Positions 7,653-16,228 of a stretch of 64,000 bases of DNA are shown piece after piece; position 1 is the stretch's first letter, and each line of letters opens with the position of its first letter. Made by a program: the position numbers and the translations under genes. The notes beneath the pieces were generated by a model. That model searched no databases. It was not told the origin of the DNA and saw nothing but the letters and a program-made list of their open reading frames with translations. Location of the stretch: NCBI RefSeq assembly GCF_027923225.1, contig NZ_BSDI01000021.1, positions 1 to 64,000 of the forward strand, given 5' to 3'. Source of the DNA: Phytohabitans aurantiacus (GTDB taxonomy: Bacteria; Actinomycetota; Actinomycetes; Mycobacteriales; Micromonosporaceae).

Positions 7653-9032
7653 TTAGGTGGCGGTGCAGGTGGGGGTGGGGGCGGAGTTGGTGCCGTTCCA
7701 GGAGCCGAGGAAGCCGAACGTCGTGCTCGCCCCAGCGCCCAAACTGCCGTTGTAGCTGACGTTGCGGGCGCTCACCGACGAGCCGCTGGAGGTCAGCGTC
7801 GTGTTCCAGGACTGGGTCACGGACTGGCCGTTGGCGTATGTCCAGTTGACCGTCCAGCCGCTGATCGCCGAGCTGCCCGCGGTTACCCGGACCTCGGCCT
7901 GGAAGCCGCCCTGCCACTGGCCGGTGATCGCGTACGTGGCCGTGCAGGCGCGGCCGGTGGGCGGGTTGCTGGTCGGGGGAGTGGTGGGCGGCGTGGTCGG
8001 GGGACGCGTCGTGGGCGCCGTGGTCGTGGGCGTCGTCGGGTTGACGCCGCCGAACCAGGTTGCCTCGCGGGAGGTGGCGCGGATGCCGTTGGTGCCGTTG
8101 AAGATCCGCTGACCCCAGGAGGTGAGCTGGGCGGGGTTGAAGTTGGTGACCATGTCGAGGTACTCGACGCCCCCGCCGTTGCCGCTCCACGACCAGCCGA
8201 TGTATCCGATGCCGTTGGCCTGCGTGTACGACATGATGGTGTCTTCATCGGGGTTGCCATCGGAGTGGTTGTGCCCGAACTCGCCGACCACGATCGGCAG
8301 GCCGGCCGTGCGGAAGCGTCCCAGGTAGTCCTGGATCTCCGCGGCGGTGTCGAACACGCCGTACATGTGGATCGAGAAGACGGTGTTGCGCTGCGGGTCG
8401 CTGTTGAAGACCGACTGTGCGTTGTCGCGCATGATGAACTGCCAGTCCTGGCCCCACATCGGCGCGTCCACCATGATCATGTGCTCGAAGCCGGCGCTGC
8501 GCAGGCGGCCGATCGCGTTCGACGTGGCGGTGGGCCAGGTGGCGCTGACGCTGGCGTTGTTGCCGAACGGCTCGTTGCCGATGTTGATGATGATGAAGTT
8601 CTCGGTGCCGGCGAGCGCGGTGCGCTGGCCGATCCAGTAGCTGGCGGCCTGGTCGAGCGTGGCGGCCGCGCCCTCTTCGCCGTACCCGGTGGTGTCGTGC
8701 GCCTCGAGGACGCAGATCAGCCGGTTGGTGCGGCACAGGTTGACGATCGTGCCGAGGTCGTTGCTGGGACCCCAGCGCTGGCCGCTGCCGAGTACGACCC
8801 GGACCGTGTTGGCGCCGAGCGACTTGATGTTGGCGAACGAGCTGGTCTGGCTGGTGTACCAGACGTGCGGGTGGCTCACGCCGCGCATGACGAAGTTGCT
8901 GCCGTTGGCCTCGACGATCCGTCCGCTGTTGACGCGCAGCCCCACGGCCGCGTCGGCCGGCTTGACGAAGACCATGATCGAGGCGATCAGGGCGAGTACA
9001 GCGGTGCCCGCTATCGCGATCTTTCGTTTCAT
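7653..9032 (-). CDS. Secreted GH5 endo-beta-1,4-mannanase with C-terminal CBM2
   Basis: 459 aa. A signal peptide (about residues 1-28, cleavage after ADA) precedes a GH5 catalytic domain resembling Streptomyces mannanases (family-8 type): FVMRGVSHPHVWYTSQTSS and GANTVRVVLGSG. The acid/base is E154 (NIGNEPFG) and the nucleophile E250 (VVGEFGHNHSDG). A Thr/Pro linker (about 330-358) leads to a family-2 carbohydrate-binding module with its typical QWQGGFQAEVRV and terminal Cys pair. It hydrolyses mannan outside the cell while anchored to cellulose. It is transcribed alone, divergent from the pgsA-like gene. An AACCGGTT palindrome at about 9151 could be a further LacI-type operator, but this is weak. 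Confidence 0.93.
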   Translation of the reverse strand: MKRKIAIAGTAVLALIASIMVFVKPADAAVGLRVNSGRIVEANGSNFVMRGVSHPHVWYTSQTSSFANIKSLGANTVRVVLGSGQRWGPSNDLGTIVNLCRTNRLICVLEAHDTTGYGEEGAAATLDQAASYWIGQRTALAGTENFIIINIGNEPFGNNASVSATWPTATSNAIGRLRSAGFEHMIMVDAPMWGQDWQFIMRDNAQSVFNSDPQRNTVFSIHMYGVFDTAAEIQDYLGRFRTAGLPIVVGEFGHNHSDGNPDEDTIMSYTQANGIGYIGWSWSGNGGGVEYLDMVTNFNPAQLTSWGQRIFNGTNGIRATSREATWFGGVNPTTPTTTAPTTRPPTTPPTTPPTSNPPTGRACTATYAITGQWQGGFQAEVRVTAGSSAISGWTVNWTYANGQSVTQSWNTTLTSSGSSVSARNVSYNGSLGAGASTTFGFLGSWNGTNSAPTPTCTAT

Positions 9033-9278
9033 GATTCACCTCAGGTAGGAGCCCGTGAGGGCAGGTGAAGGGCTGTGCCCACAGCCCGACGAGGACCACC
9101 CGGCTCCCTGGGTGTGGCATCAGAGTAGATGAATGCCTCGGTCTAATCAACCGGTTAAGTTGAGGCACAAACCCAGTATCCTAGGACGCCCTAGAGGGTG
9201 TGGCGCACGGTGTCCACAAACGAGACAGCTATAGTGCTCGTCGGCAGGGCACCAGGTCAGGGGCGGGAGGGAGGCTCG

Positions 9279-9866
9279 GTGTCGCACGTCCAGACACCGA
9301 ACGCGCGGATTCTCACGATCCCGAACCTGATCAGCTTCGCGCGCCTGTTGGGCGTGCCGCTGTTCCTCTATCTCTTCCTCGGGCCGGAGGCCGACGTCGC
9401 GGCGGTCGTCGTGCTCGCGATCGGTGGCACCAGCGACTGGGTCGACGGGTACGCCGCCCGGCGGCTGGGGCAGGTCAGCCGGCTGGGGGAGCTGCTCGAC
9501 CCGGCCGCCGACCGGCTGTACATCCTCGCCACGCTCGTCGCCTTCACCGTGCGCGAGGTGGTGCCGTGGCAGTTCACCGCCGCGCTGCTGCTGCGCGAGC
9601 TGGTACTGCTCATCGCGCTCGCCGTGCTGCGCCGCCACGGGTACGGGCCGCCGCCGGTGCACTACGTCGGCAAGACCGCCACGTTCATTCTGCTCGCCGC
9701 GTTCCCCGTACTGCTGCTCGCGCACGCCTCCGCCGGCGCCGAGCCGGTCGCCGGTCCGATCGGGTGGGCGCTCGCCTGGTGGGGCCTGGTGCTGTACTGG
9801 GTGGCGGGAGCCCTGTACGTCGCGCAGGTCGCCAGCCTCGTGCGGTCCGCCCCGAGGAAGACATGA
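9279..9866 (+). CDS. CDP-alcohol phosphatidyltransferase (PgsA2-like)
   Basis: 195 aa integral membrane enzyme. The full CDP-alcohol transferase motif DxxDGxxARxxxxxxxxGxxxDxxxD is present at residues 53-78 (D53, D56, G57, R61, G70, D74, D78). About five to six hydrophobic segments follow. It transfers a phosphatidyl group from CDP-diacylglycerol to an alcohol such as glycerol phosphate; the acceptor is not certain. GTG 9279 follows a strong GGAGGGAGG at 9267. Position and order match Mycobacterium Rv1822 (pgsA2), first gene of the conserved gcvH/garA block. The downstream gene overlaps by ATGA. Confidence 0.9.
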   Translation: MSHVQTPNARILTIPNLISFARLLGVPLFLYLFLGPEADVAAVVVLAIGGTSDWVDGYAARRLGQVSRLGELLDPAADRLYILATLVAFTVREVVPWQFTAALLLRELVLLIALAVLRRHGYGPPPVHYVGKTATFILLAAFPVLLLAHASAGAEPVAGPIGWALAWWGLVLYWVAGALYVAQVASLVRSAPRKT

Positions 9867-10726
9867 ACGACAAGAACCGGGTGTTCACGCCCGACTTCCT
9901 GACCCAGCTGTTCCGTGACCCGCTCGATCCCGGGTACGCGGACGCCGCCCGCCGCCGCGCCGAGAACGGCCCGCCCGCCGGGTGGCGCGCCACCAGTACC
10001 AGAGTCATCAGCGCCGTCACGATCGTGGCCGTCGGATTCCTGCTGGTGGTGGCGTACCGCCAGACTCTCGCCGACGAACCCTCCCGCAGCCAGGCGCGGG
10101 CCGGCCTGGTCAACCAGATCGAGCAGCGTCAGGCCGAGACCGACCGCCTCGACACGGAGGCCGAGCGGCTGCGCGCCGAGGTGGCGGCCCTGCGCGACGC
10201 CGCCCTCGGCGATACCGAGGCCGAGAAGCTGCGCGACCTGGAGGCCCGCACGGGCCTCGCCCGGGTGCACGGCGACGGGGTGGTCGTGCGCGTCGACGAC
10301 GCGCCGTCCGCGATCGACGCCGTCACCGGCGCCAACGGCAAGCCCGACCTCGGCCGGGTGCTCGACCGCGACCTGCAGGACATCGCCAACGCGCTGTGGA
10401 GCGCGGGCGCCGAGGCGATCGCCATCAACGACCAGCGGCTCACCGCCACGTCGACGATCCGTGCGGCCGGTTCGGCGATCCTGGTCGACTTCCGGCCGGT
10501 GACCCGGCCGTACGAGATCCGTGCCGTCGGCCCGGACGACATGGACAAGAAGCTGCGCGACAGCCCCACCGGGCGGCTGTTCCGGGCGCTGGTCGCCGAC
10601 CAGGGCATGTCTTTCGAGGTACGGGACGCCGAAGACCTGACCCTGCCGGCGGCCGCCGAGCCGCGCCTGCGCTACGCCACGCCGTCCCCGTCGGTGTCGG
10701 CCAGCCCTTCGGAAGGCGGAAAATGA
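9863..10726 (+). CDS. DUF881 membrane-anchored coiled-coil protein
   Basis: 287 aa, corresponding to Rv1823. One membrane segment (about residues 48-66, VISAVTIVAVGFLLVVAY) is followed by a predicted coiled coil (NQIEQRQAETDRLDTEAERLRAEVAAL) and the DUF881 domain with GDGVVVRVDDAP and AEAIAINDQRLTATSTIRAAG. The Ser/Pro C-terminus is low complexity. The ATG overlaps the upstream stop (ATGA), showing translational coupling. The function is unknown; conserved linkage with DUF1290 and a second DUF881 gene suggests a small envelope complex. The RNA-free extracytoplasmic placement is inferred from one N-terminal membrane helix. Confidence 0.9.
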   Translation: MNDKNRVFTPDFLTQLFRDPLDPGYADAARRRAENGPPAGWRATSTRVISAVTIVAVGFLLVVAYRQTLADEPSRSQARAGLVNQIEQRQAETDRLDTEAERLRAEVAALRDAALGDTEAEKLRDLEARTGLARVHGDGVVVRVDDAPSAIDAVTGANGKPDLGRVLDRDLQDIANALWSAGAEAIAINDQRLTATSTIRAAGSAILVDFRPVTRPYEIRAVGPDDMDKKLRDSPTGRLFRALVADQGMSFEVRDAEDLTLPAAAEPRLRYATPSPSVSASPSEGGK

Positions 10727-11055
10727 TCGCTGTACTCGCGCTGGTCATCGGCGTGATCCTCGGCGTGGTGCTGGACCCGACGGTGCCGCTGGGACTGCAG
10801 CCGTACCTGCCGATCGCGGTGGTCGCCGCCCTCGACGCGGTGTTCGGCGGCATCCGGGCCAAGCTCGACGGGATCTTCGACGACAAGCAGTTCGTGATCT
10901 CGTTCATCTCGAACGTGCTGGTGGCGGCGCTGATCGTGTACCTGGGCGACCAGCTCGGCGTCGGCGGCCAGCTCTCCACCGGCGTGGTCGTCGTGCTCGG
11001 TGTCCGCATCTTCGGCAACGTGGCCGCCATCCGCCGGCTGCTGTTCAAGGCGTAG
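10723..11055 (+). CDS. Small basic membrane protein, DUF1290 (Sbp family)
   Basis: 110 aa with three hydrophobic helices. Family sequence: LALVIGVILGVVLDP, AALDAVFGGIRAKLDGIFDDKQF and GVRIFGNVAAIRRLLF. It corresponds to Rv1824 and Bacillus Sbp. The ATG overlaps the previous stop (ATGA). Its function is not known; it is nearly always sandwiched between DUF881 genes, as here. Confidence 0.92.
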   Translation: MIAVLALVIGVILGVVLDPTVPLGLQPYLPIAVVAALDAVFGGIRAKLDGIFDDKQFVISFISNVLVAALIVYLGDQLGVGGQLSTGVVVVLGVRIFGNVAAIRRLLFKA

Positions 11056-11061
11056 GGTTCG

Positions 11062-11955
11062 GTGCCGATGAGCAACCCAAACCGGAATTCCGGTCGTTCG
11101 CCGTCGGGGTCGTCCACGGCTCCTAGCGGGATGCACAGTCCACGGAAAGATGTGACCCGCAGGCCGACCGGCACCGGGTGGCCCGACGAGGCGAAGCGGC
11201 CCGCTCCGGCCCCTTCACCGGCGCCGGCCCGTGCCGGCGCACCCGCCGCGTCCGCGCGGCGGAACCGGTTCAGTTCCGCCGGCGTGTTCATCGCGTTGTT
11301 GCTGGGCCTGCTGGGCTTCACCCTGGTCGTCCAGCTCAAGAGCAACTCCGAGGAAACCGGCCTGGCCTCGGCCCGCCAGGAAGACCTGGTGCGCATCCTG
11401 GCCGACCTGGAGGCGCGCGAGCAGCGGCTGCGGCAGGAGATCTCCGGTCTGGAAGACAGCCAGCGCCAGCTCACCTCCGGCGTCGAGGGCCGGCAGGCGG
11501 CGCTGGAGGAGGCCAGCCGCCGCGCCGACGAGCTCGGCGTCCTCGCGGGCACACTTCCGGCCCAAGGGCCGGGACTGACCGTCCGGTTCGAGGAGGGGGA
11601 CCAGAAGCTCAAGGCCGCGGCGCTTCTCGACGCTGTACAGGAACTGCGTGGCGCCGGCGCGGAGGCGATGCAGATCAGCGGTACCGGTGGCGACCCGGTG
11701 CGGATCGTCGCGTCCACGTATTTCCTGGACACCGAGGGCGGGATCACAGTGGACGGTGAGCGACTGACCGGCCCGTACACCATCGATGTCATCGGTGAGC
11801 CGCGAACGATGGAGACCGCCCTGAAGATTCCCGGTGGGGTGGTGGAGTCGGTCGGCAACGACAACGGTACGGTGATCGTCCAGGAGCGGGACGTGGTCGA
11901 GGTGTCGGCCCGTGCCGCGCCCACGAACCTGCAGTACGCACGTCCCGCCTCATAG
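11062..11955 (+). CDS. Second DUF881 protein
   Basis: 297 aa, corresponding to Rv1825. A roughly 70-residue Pro/Ala/Ser-rich basic cytoplasmic N-terminus precedes one membrane helix (GVFIALLLGLLGFTLVVQL), a coiled coil with LEAREQRLRQEISGLEDSQRQL, and the DUF881 core (GPGLTVRFEEGD, GAEAMQISGTGGDPVRIVAST). The start is GTG 11062 or ATG 11068; neither has a strong ribosome site. It is a paralogue of the gene at 9863 and is likely a partner in the same complex. Confidence 0.88.
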   Translation: MPMSNPNRNSGRSPSGSSTAPSGMHSPRKDVTRRPTGTGWPDEAKRPAPAPSPAPARAGAPAASARRNRFSSAGVFIALLLGLLGFTLVVQLKSNSEETGLASARQEDLVRILADLEAREQRLRQEISGLEDSQRQLTSGVEGRQAALEEASRRADELGVLAGTLPAQGPGLTVRFEEGDQKLKAAALLDAVQELRGAGAEAMQISGTGGDPVRIVASTYFLDTEGGITVDGERLTGPYTIDVIGEPRTMETALKIPGGVVESVGNDNGTVIVQERDVVEVSARAAPTNLQYARPAS

Positions 11956-11967
11956 GTAAGGAATGCC

Positions 11968-12348
11968 GTGATCCCCGATGATTTGCGCTACACCGCGGAG
12001 CACGAGTGGGTGGCGGCCACCGCCGGCGGACCCGTGCGGGTGGGCATCACGCACTACGCCCAGGACGCCCTGGGCGACATCGTCTACGTGCAGCTTCCCG
12101 ACGCCGGAGCAGCGGTGACGGCCGGCGAGCCGATCGGCGAGGTCGAGTCGACCAAGAGCGTGTCGGAGATCTACGGGCCGGTCACCGGCAAGGTGGTCGC
12201 GCGCAACGACAAGCTCGCCGACACGCCCGAGGTCATCAACACCGACCCGTACGGCGAAGGCTGGCTGGTGGAGATCGAGCCGAGCGACCCCGCGGCACTC
12301 GACGGCCTTCTGGACGCCGCCGCGTACCGTGAGCTGACAGAGAGCTGA
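11968..12348 (+). CDS. gcvH: Glycine cleavage system H protein
   Basis: 126 aa. The lipoyl-attachment lysine is K63 in VESTKSVSEIY, within the standard H-protein fold starting DLRYTAEHEWV. It carries the aminomethyl arm between the P, T and L proteins of the glycine cleavage complex. GTG 11968 is behind AGGTAAGGA. It sits 12 nt after the DUF881 gene, and gcvP lies about 7.3 kb downstream on the same strand. gcvT is not in the window. Confidence 0.96.
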   Translation: MIPDDLRYTAEHEWVAATAGGPVRVGITHYAQDALGDIVYVQLPDAGAAVTAGEPIGEVESTKSVSEIYGPVTGKVVARNDKLADTPEVINTDPYGEGWLVEIEPSDPAALDGLLDAAAYRELTES

Positions 12349-12380
12349 CGGAACCTCGTGGGCATCGCCCGCGAGTCTGG

Positions 12381-12410
12381 TTGACCCTGTATTTGAGCGC
12401 TGGCTACGCT
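12381..12410 (+). promoter_or_regulatory. Putative promoter for garA
   Basis: TTGACC at 12381-12386 and TACGCT at 12405-12410, 18 bp apart, in the 124-bp gap between gcvH and garA. It would give a leader of about 55 nt. Motif-based only. Confidence 0.4.
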
Positions 12411-12472
12411 CGCCCAGTCGAAGCGAACCCCTGTGCTCCGTGCTGCTTGAGAAGATTCCGTGAGGTGGTCCG

Positions 12473-12919
12473 ATGACTCGCCCAGACGACGAGTTTCCCC
12501 CACTCGACGTCACGTCCACGCTGAACCTCGGTTCGCTCGACGAGGTACTGGAAGGGCCTGACGCCGATGTGGTGCCGAGCCGGATGTCCGGCTCGCTGCC
12601 GCCCGGCATGGCGTTGCTCGTCGTCCGGCGCGGCCCGAACGCCGGCGCCCGGTTCCTGCTCGACCACGACGTGACCACCAGCGGCCGGCACCCCGACAGC
12701 GACATCTTCCTCGACGACGTGACGGTGTCGCGGCGGCACGCGGAGTTCCACCGTGACGGGGGCACGTTCACGGTGCGTGACGTCGGCAGCCTCAACGGCA
12801 CGTACGTCAACCGCGAGCGGGTCGAGTCGGCCACTCTCAGCAACGGCGACGAGGTCCAGATCGGCAAGTTCCGCCTGGTCTTCATCGCCGGCCCGCGCCC
12901 CGACGAGGAGGCCAGGTAG
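12473..12919 (+). CDS. garA: GarA/OdhI-type FHA regulator
   Basis: 148 aa. The C-terminal FHA domain is nearly invariant relative to mycobacterial GarA: GRHPDSDIFLDDVTVSRRHAEF and GSLNGTYVNRE. The N-terminal tail has threonines T14 and T16 (DVTSTLNL) in the position of the GarA phospho-switch, although the usual ETTSVF sequence is altered. Unphosphorylated GarA/OdhI inhibits 2-oxoglutarate dehydrogenase and glutamate dehydrogenase and activates glutamate synthase; Ser/Thr-kinase phosphorylation switches it off by self-binding. It has its own putative promoter and is followed after 3 nt by the MerR gene, as in Rv1827-Rv1828. Confidence 0.92.
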   Translation: MTRPDDEFPPLDVTSTLNLGSLDEVLEGPDADVVPSRMSGSLPPGMALLVVRRGPNAGARFLLDHDVTTSGRHPDSDIFLDDVTVSRRHAEFHRDGGTFTVRDVGSLNGTYVNRERVESATLSNGDEVQIGKFRLVFIAGPRPDEEAR

Positions 12920-12922
12920 GGC

Positions 12923-13639
12923 GTGTCGCTCGGCAGCGCTCCGTCATCGCCGCCCCAGCCGTCGGCGCCCCTGATGAGCATCGGTGAGGTGCTCGCTCAG
13001 CTGCGCCCGGAGTTCCCGGACACGACGATCTCGAAGCTGCGGTTCCTGGAGGCCGAGGGTCTCGTGGAGCCGCAGCGTACGCCAGCCGGCTACCGCAAGT
13101 ACAGCCGGAACGACGTGGCGCGGCTACGCTTCGTGCTGACCGCCCAGCGTGACCAGTACCTGCCGCTGCGGGTGATCCGCGACCAGCTCGCCGAGCGCGA
13201 GGCCGCGCCTCCGGCGCCGTCCCGCCCGACGCTGGTGGCTGTCGGATCACAGACCGCGCCGCCGGTCGAGTCCCGGCTGACCCGTGCCGAGCTGCTGGAG
13301 CGCTCCGGGCTCGACGAGGCCACCCTGCTGGAGGTGGAGCGGCTCGGCCTGGTCGGCCCGGTCGCACCCGGCCGGTACGACGGTGAGGCGCTCGCCGTGG
13401 CGCAGGCGGTCGCCGGGCTGGCCCGGTACGGCCTCGAACCGCGGCACCTGCGCGCCTACCGCGCGTCCGCCGACCGCGAGGTCGGCCTGTTCGCCCAGCT
13501 GCTCGCGCCGATGATGCGCCAGAGCGACCCAGCGGGCCGCGCCCGCGCCGCCGAGACAGCCCGCGAACTGGCAGGCCTGTCCCAACAACTCCACGCCGCC
13601 CTAGTCCGCGCCGGCCTACGCGAAACGTTGGGCCGGTGA
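12923..13639 (+). CDS. MerR-family regulator (Rv1828-like)
   Basis: 238 aa. The N-terminal winged helix-turn-helix reads MSIGEVLAQLRPEFPDTTISKLRFLEAEGLVEPQRTPAGYRKY, with a C-terminal helical domain instead of the metal-binding Cys of classical MerR. It corresponds to Rv1828. It starts with GTG 12923, 3 nt after garA. A long hairpin follows it. The effector is unknown. Confidence 0.9.
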   Translation: MSLGSAPSSPPQPSAPLMSIGEVLAQLRPEFPDTTISKLRFLEAEGLVEPQRTPAGYRKYSRNDVARLRFVLTAQRDQYLPLRVIRDQLAEREAAPPAPSRPTLVAVGSQTAPPVESRLTRAELLERSGLDEATLLEVERLGLVGPVAPGRYDGEALAVAQAVAGLARYGLEPRHLRAYRASADREVGLFAQLLAPMMRQSDPAGRARAAETARELAGLSQQLHAALVRAGLRETLGR

Positions 13640-13659
13640 GCGAGTGAGCGCAGCGGCGC

Positions 13660-13728
13660 GGCGGCGTTACGACCGGCCCCGGTGACCGGCGACTGGCTGG
13701 ACCACGTCGGGCCGGTCGTGGCGCCGCC
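13660..13728 (+). terminator. Hairpin after the garA-MerR unit
   Basis: 20-bp imperfect stem (GGCGGCGTTACGACCGGCCC pairing with 13709-13728, two wobbles) with a 29-nt loop, 20 bp after the MerR stop. Either a terminator or a small mobile palindrome. Confidence 0.5.
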
Positions 13729-13812
13729 TAGGGGCGCCGCGAAGCGAATGAGCCAGCGGTACCGTGTACCGTGCAGAGAGGGCGGAAAGACACAACCACA
13801 CGGAGGCGGGCG

Positions 13813-14277
13813 GTGCGCGAGCTGAGCGTGGTCGGGGTGCGGGTGGAACTGCCCAGCAACCAGCCGATCGTGCTGCTGCGAGAAGTCGACGGCGACCGCT
13901 ACCTGCCGATCTGGATCGGTGCGGTCGAGGCCACCGCGATCGCCTACGAGCAGCAGGGCGTCAAGCCGGCGAGGCCGCTGACGCACGACCTCATGCGCGA
14001 CATCCTGGCGGCCCTACAGGCGCCGTTGCGCGCGGTGGAGATCACGGAACTCAAGGAAAACGTCTTCTACGCCGACCTGCTCATCGGTGACGGCCTGCGG
14101 GTGTCCGCGCGACCGAGTGACTCGATCGCGCTGGCGTTGCGGGTGGGCGCGCCGATCCGGTGTGCCGACCAGGTTCTCACCGAGGCCGGCATCGTCATTC
14201 CGGACGAGCAGGAAGACGAGGTGGAAAAGTTCCGGGAGTTCCTGGAGCAGGTGCGTCCGGAGGACTTCGCGGGATAA
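13813..14277 (+). CDS. Bifunctional nuclease-family protein (DUF151)
   Basis: 154 aa. Conserved DUF151/BFN motifs: LREVDGDRYLPIWIGAVEATAIAYEQQG, RPLTHDLM and RPSDSIALALRVGAPI, followed by an acidic C-terminus. It corresponds to Rv1829. The start is GTG 13813 behind GGAGGCGGGC at 13802; a frame extension upstream lacks a ribosome site. Plant BFNs act as nucleases, but the bacterial activity is poorly defined. It lies between two MerR genes as in mycobacteria. Confidence 0.9.
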   Translation: MRELSVVGVRVELPSNQPIVLLREVDGDRYLPIWIGAVEATAIAYEQQGVKPARPLTHDLMRDILAALQAPLRAVEITELKENVFYADLLIGDGLRVSARPSDSIALALRVGAPIRCADQVLTEAGIVIPDEQEDEVEKFREFLEQVRPEDFAG

Positions 14278-14371
14278 GTGTGGCGTACACCCTTGGCGGC
14301 GTGTCGCGCCAAACGTTCCCCGGGGATCCTCAGGGTGCGCTATAGGGTTGGCCTCGTTGGGAGGTTGCCAC

Positions 14372-14941
14372 ATGTCTGAGGATCCCTCTGATTCTGGTCA
14401 GCCGTCTGGTCAGCCAGAAGACCTTGACACAGTCGGGTACCGCGGGGTGACCGCCTGTCACGCGGTCGGGATCAGCTACCGGCAGCTCGACTACTGGGCG
14501 CGTACCGCGCTCGTGGTGCCGAGCATCCGCGACGCGTCCGGCTCCGGCACGCAGCGGCTGTACTCGTTCCGCGACCTGGTCGTGCTCAAGGTCGTCAAGC
14601 GCCTGCTCGACGCGGGCGTGTCCCTCCAGAACATCCGCAAGGCGATCGAGACGCTGCGTTCGCGCGGTGTCGGCGACCTGGCCGGGATCACGCTGATCTC
14701 CGACGGCACCACGGTGTACGAGTGCCGTTCGCCGGAGGAGGTCGTCGATCTGCTCCAGGGCGGGCAGGGCGTGTTCGGCATCGCGATCGGCGGGGCGTTC
14801 AAGGAGATCCAGGGTTCCCTCTCCCACCTGCCCGCCGAGCCGGCCGCTGGCACCCCGGTGTCCGCCGACGAGCCGCTCGACGACGAGCCTCCGGCGGGCG
14901 ACGAACTCGCCGCCCGCCGCGCCCGCCGCCGCGCCGGCTGA
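14372..14941 (+). CDS. MerR-family regulator (Rv1830-like)
   Basis: 189 aa. HTH: GYRGVTACHAVGISYRQLDYWARTALVVPS, with the recognition segment SGSGTQRLYSFRDLVVLKVVKRLLDAGVSLQNIRKAIETLR. ATG 14372 follows GGGAGG at 14359. Its mycobacterial counterpart Rv1830 is implicated in cell-division and growth regulation. It closes the conserved block; a repeat island follows immediately. Confidence 0.9.
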   Translation: MSEDPSDSGQPSGQPEDLDTVGYRGVTACHAVGISYRQLDYWARTALVVPSIRDASGSGTQRLYSFRDLVVLKVVKRLLDAGVSLQNIRKAIETLRSRGVGDLAGITLISDGTTVYECRSPEEVVDLLQGGQGVFGIAIGGAFKEIQGSLSHLPAEPAAGTPVSADEPLDDEPPAGDELAARRARRRAG

Positions 14942-15062
14942 TCCTTCCCCTCCGCGCTGCGAGCGGCCCGCTCTCCCGGCCCGCTCCCACGCCCGCACCA
15001 CTGCTCCCGCTCGACGCGTCGCGCTTGGGCCGTCGCGCTTGGTGTTTCACGGGGCCGTCGCA

Positions 15063-15114
15063 CCGATCAAGGGCGAACGCACGTGGTTGGATCTCGTTTC
15101 CGCGTGCGTCCGCC
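15063..15114 (+). repeat. Family-2 element, truncated copy 4
   Basis: The left arm CGATCAAGGGCGAACGCACG and the loop TGGTTGGATCTCGTTTC are intact, but the right arm stops after CGCGTGCGTCCGCC and the CTTGATC end is missing. A GGCGTGTCGCCACGCC mini-hairpin is nearby at about 15133. Confidence 0.8.
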
Positions 15115-15154
15115 GCCTGGCCAGCCCGGCACGGCGTGTCGCCACGCCCGGTAC

Positions 15155-15236
15155 GCCGATCAAGGGCAAATGCGCGTGGTTCGATCTCTTTCCGCGTGCG
15201 TTCGCCCTTGATCCATGCGGATCTCGTTGATCGACG
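15155..15236 (+). repeat. Family-2 element, copy 5
   Basis: Complete copy in forward orientation. The right arm CGTGCGTTCGCCCTTGATC is followed by the third-arm remnant CATGCGGATCTCGTTGATC. Confidence 0.87.
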
Positions 15237-15311
15237 CCGCCGAGTTGAGGGCTCTGGCGCCATGTCAAACCCGACCTCCGCGCCCAGGCCGGGCCGCGAG
15301 GCACGTCCGAG

Positions 15312-15402
15312 ACCCCGACCGGATTGTCCCGATCCGCGCAGCGGACCGCTCGAGCTGTGAACGTTTGTGGCTGCTCCAGCAGCCACAAACGTTCACAGCT
15401 CG
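15312..15402 (+). repeat. Family-3 element, copy 1 (perfect 25-bp-arm palindrome plus conserved flank)
   Basis: 15351-15402 is a perfect palindrome with 25-bp arms (CGAGCTGTGAACGTTTGTGG onward) and a CC loop. The left flank (15312-15350, containing GATTGTCCCGATCCGCG) is conserved with copy 2 at 47880-47971, where it lies in inverted orientation. The two copies differ at several arm positions, yet each stays perfectly self-complementary. Confidence 0.88.
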
Positions 15403-15461
15403 CCGCAGGCAGCGACCCCGCCATGGGACCTCGCGCGCTCAACCCACGGCGTCGCTTCCCT

Positions 15462-15680
15462 AATCGCGGCGCTGACCGCGCCGGACCGCGGGACCGCGGG
15501 ACCGCGCTGGCCGCGCCGGCCCGCGCCGGACCGCGGGACCCCACCGGCCGCGCCGGACCGCGTCGGCCGCGCCGGACCGCGCCCGCGCCGACCGCGGAGC
15601 GGATCGCGCGGCGGACTGGACGCGCGGAGCGGTCAGCGGGGCGGCCCGTATCGGCCGTGCGGGGAGCGCTGGCGGCGGCG
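15462..15680. repeat. Low-complexity GC tract
   Basis: Degenerate tandem GCGCCGGACCGC / GGGACCGC units. No coding signal. Confidence 0.55.
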
Positions 15681-15820
15681 CTTGGACGAGGCGATCGGGG
15701 TAGGCAGCGCGACGGAAAAATCTTCCACAAAATGTCTCGGTGGATGTCGAGAACCCGGGTCCGGCTCCGTCCCCGCACTGAACGCGGCCACAATGGCCGT
15801 ACCGCGACAAGGAGATCATG

Positions 15821-16228
15821 ATGGCCAAGTACCTGCTGCTCAAGCACTACCGCGGCGCTCCGGCGGCGGTCAACGACGTGCCGATGGACCAGTGGACGCC
15901 GGAGGAGGTTTCGGCCCACATCCAGTACATGCGGGATTTCGCCACCCGGCTCGAAGGCTCGGGCGAGTTCGTCGACGGTCAGGCGCTGTCGCCGGAGGGT
16001 ACGTTCGTCCGGTACGACGGTGAGGGGCGGCCGCCGGTCACGGATGGTCCGTTCGCGGAGACGAAGGACCTGATCGCCGGCTGGATGGTGATCGACGTCG
16101 ACACCTACGAGCGGGCCCTCGAACTGGCCGGTGAGCTGTCGGCGGCGCCGGGTGCGGGCGGGAAGCCGATCCACGAGTGGCTCGAGCTGCGTCCGTTCCT
16201 CGCCGAGCCCCAGACCATCACGGAGTGA
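15821..16228 (+). CDS. YCII/DGPF-domain protein
   Basis: 135 aa from ATG 15821, 6 nt after AGGAG; an overlapping ATG at 15818 is too close to the ribosome site. The signature DGPF is in PVTDGPFAETKDLIAGWMVID. DGPF proteins are small alpha/beta-barrel proteins of uncertain activity that are consistently encoded next to ECF42 sigma factors, as here. The last 9 codons and stop lie in the first unit of a 30-bp tandem repeat. Confidence 0.9.
   Translation: MAKYLLLKHYRGAPAAVNDVPMDQWTPEEVSAHIQYMRDFATRLEGSGEFVDGQALSPEGTFVRYDGEGRPPVTDGPFAETKDLIAGWMVIDVDTYERALELAGELSAAPGAGGKPIHEWLELRPFLAEPQTITE

Larger units (their letters stand above)
14942..15820. other. Gene-free repeat island 2
   Basis: About 880 bp without a credible gene. 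It contains two family-2 elements, one family-3 palindrome, and a low-complexity tract at 15462-15680 built from degenerate GCGCCGGACCGC units. The last 90 bp should hold the promoter of the DGPF/ECF genes. Confidence 0.65.

Noticed and set aside
6895..7656. Open frames through repeat island 1, including translated GATCAAGGGCGAA arms
   Set aside because: The same peptides recur wherever family-2 elements occur and in several frames, without codon-position signal or ribosome sites.
9140..9170. AACCGGTT palindrome as a firm LacI operator for the mannanase
   Set aside because: Only 8 bp are symmetric and outer positions mismatch; mentioned as a possibility only.
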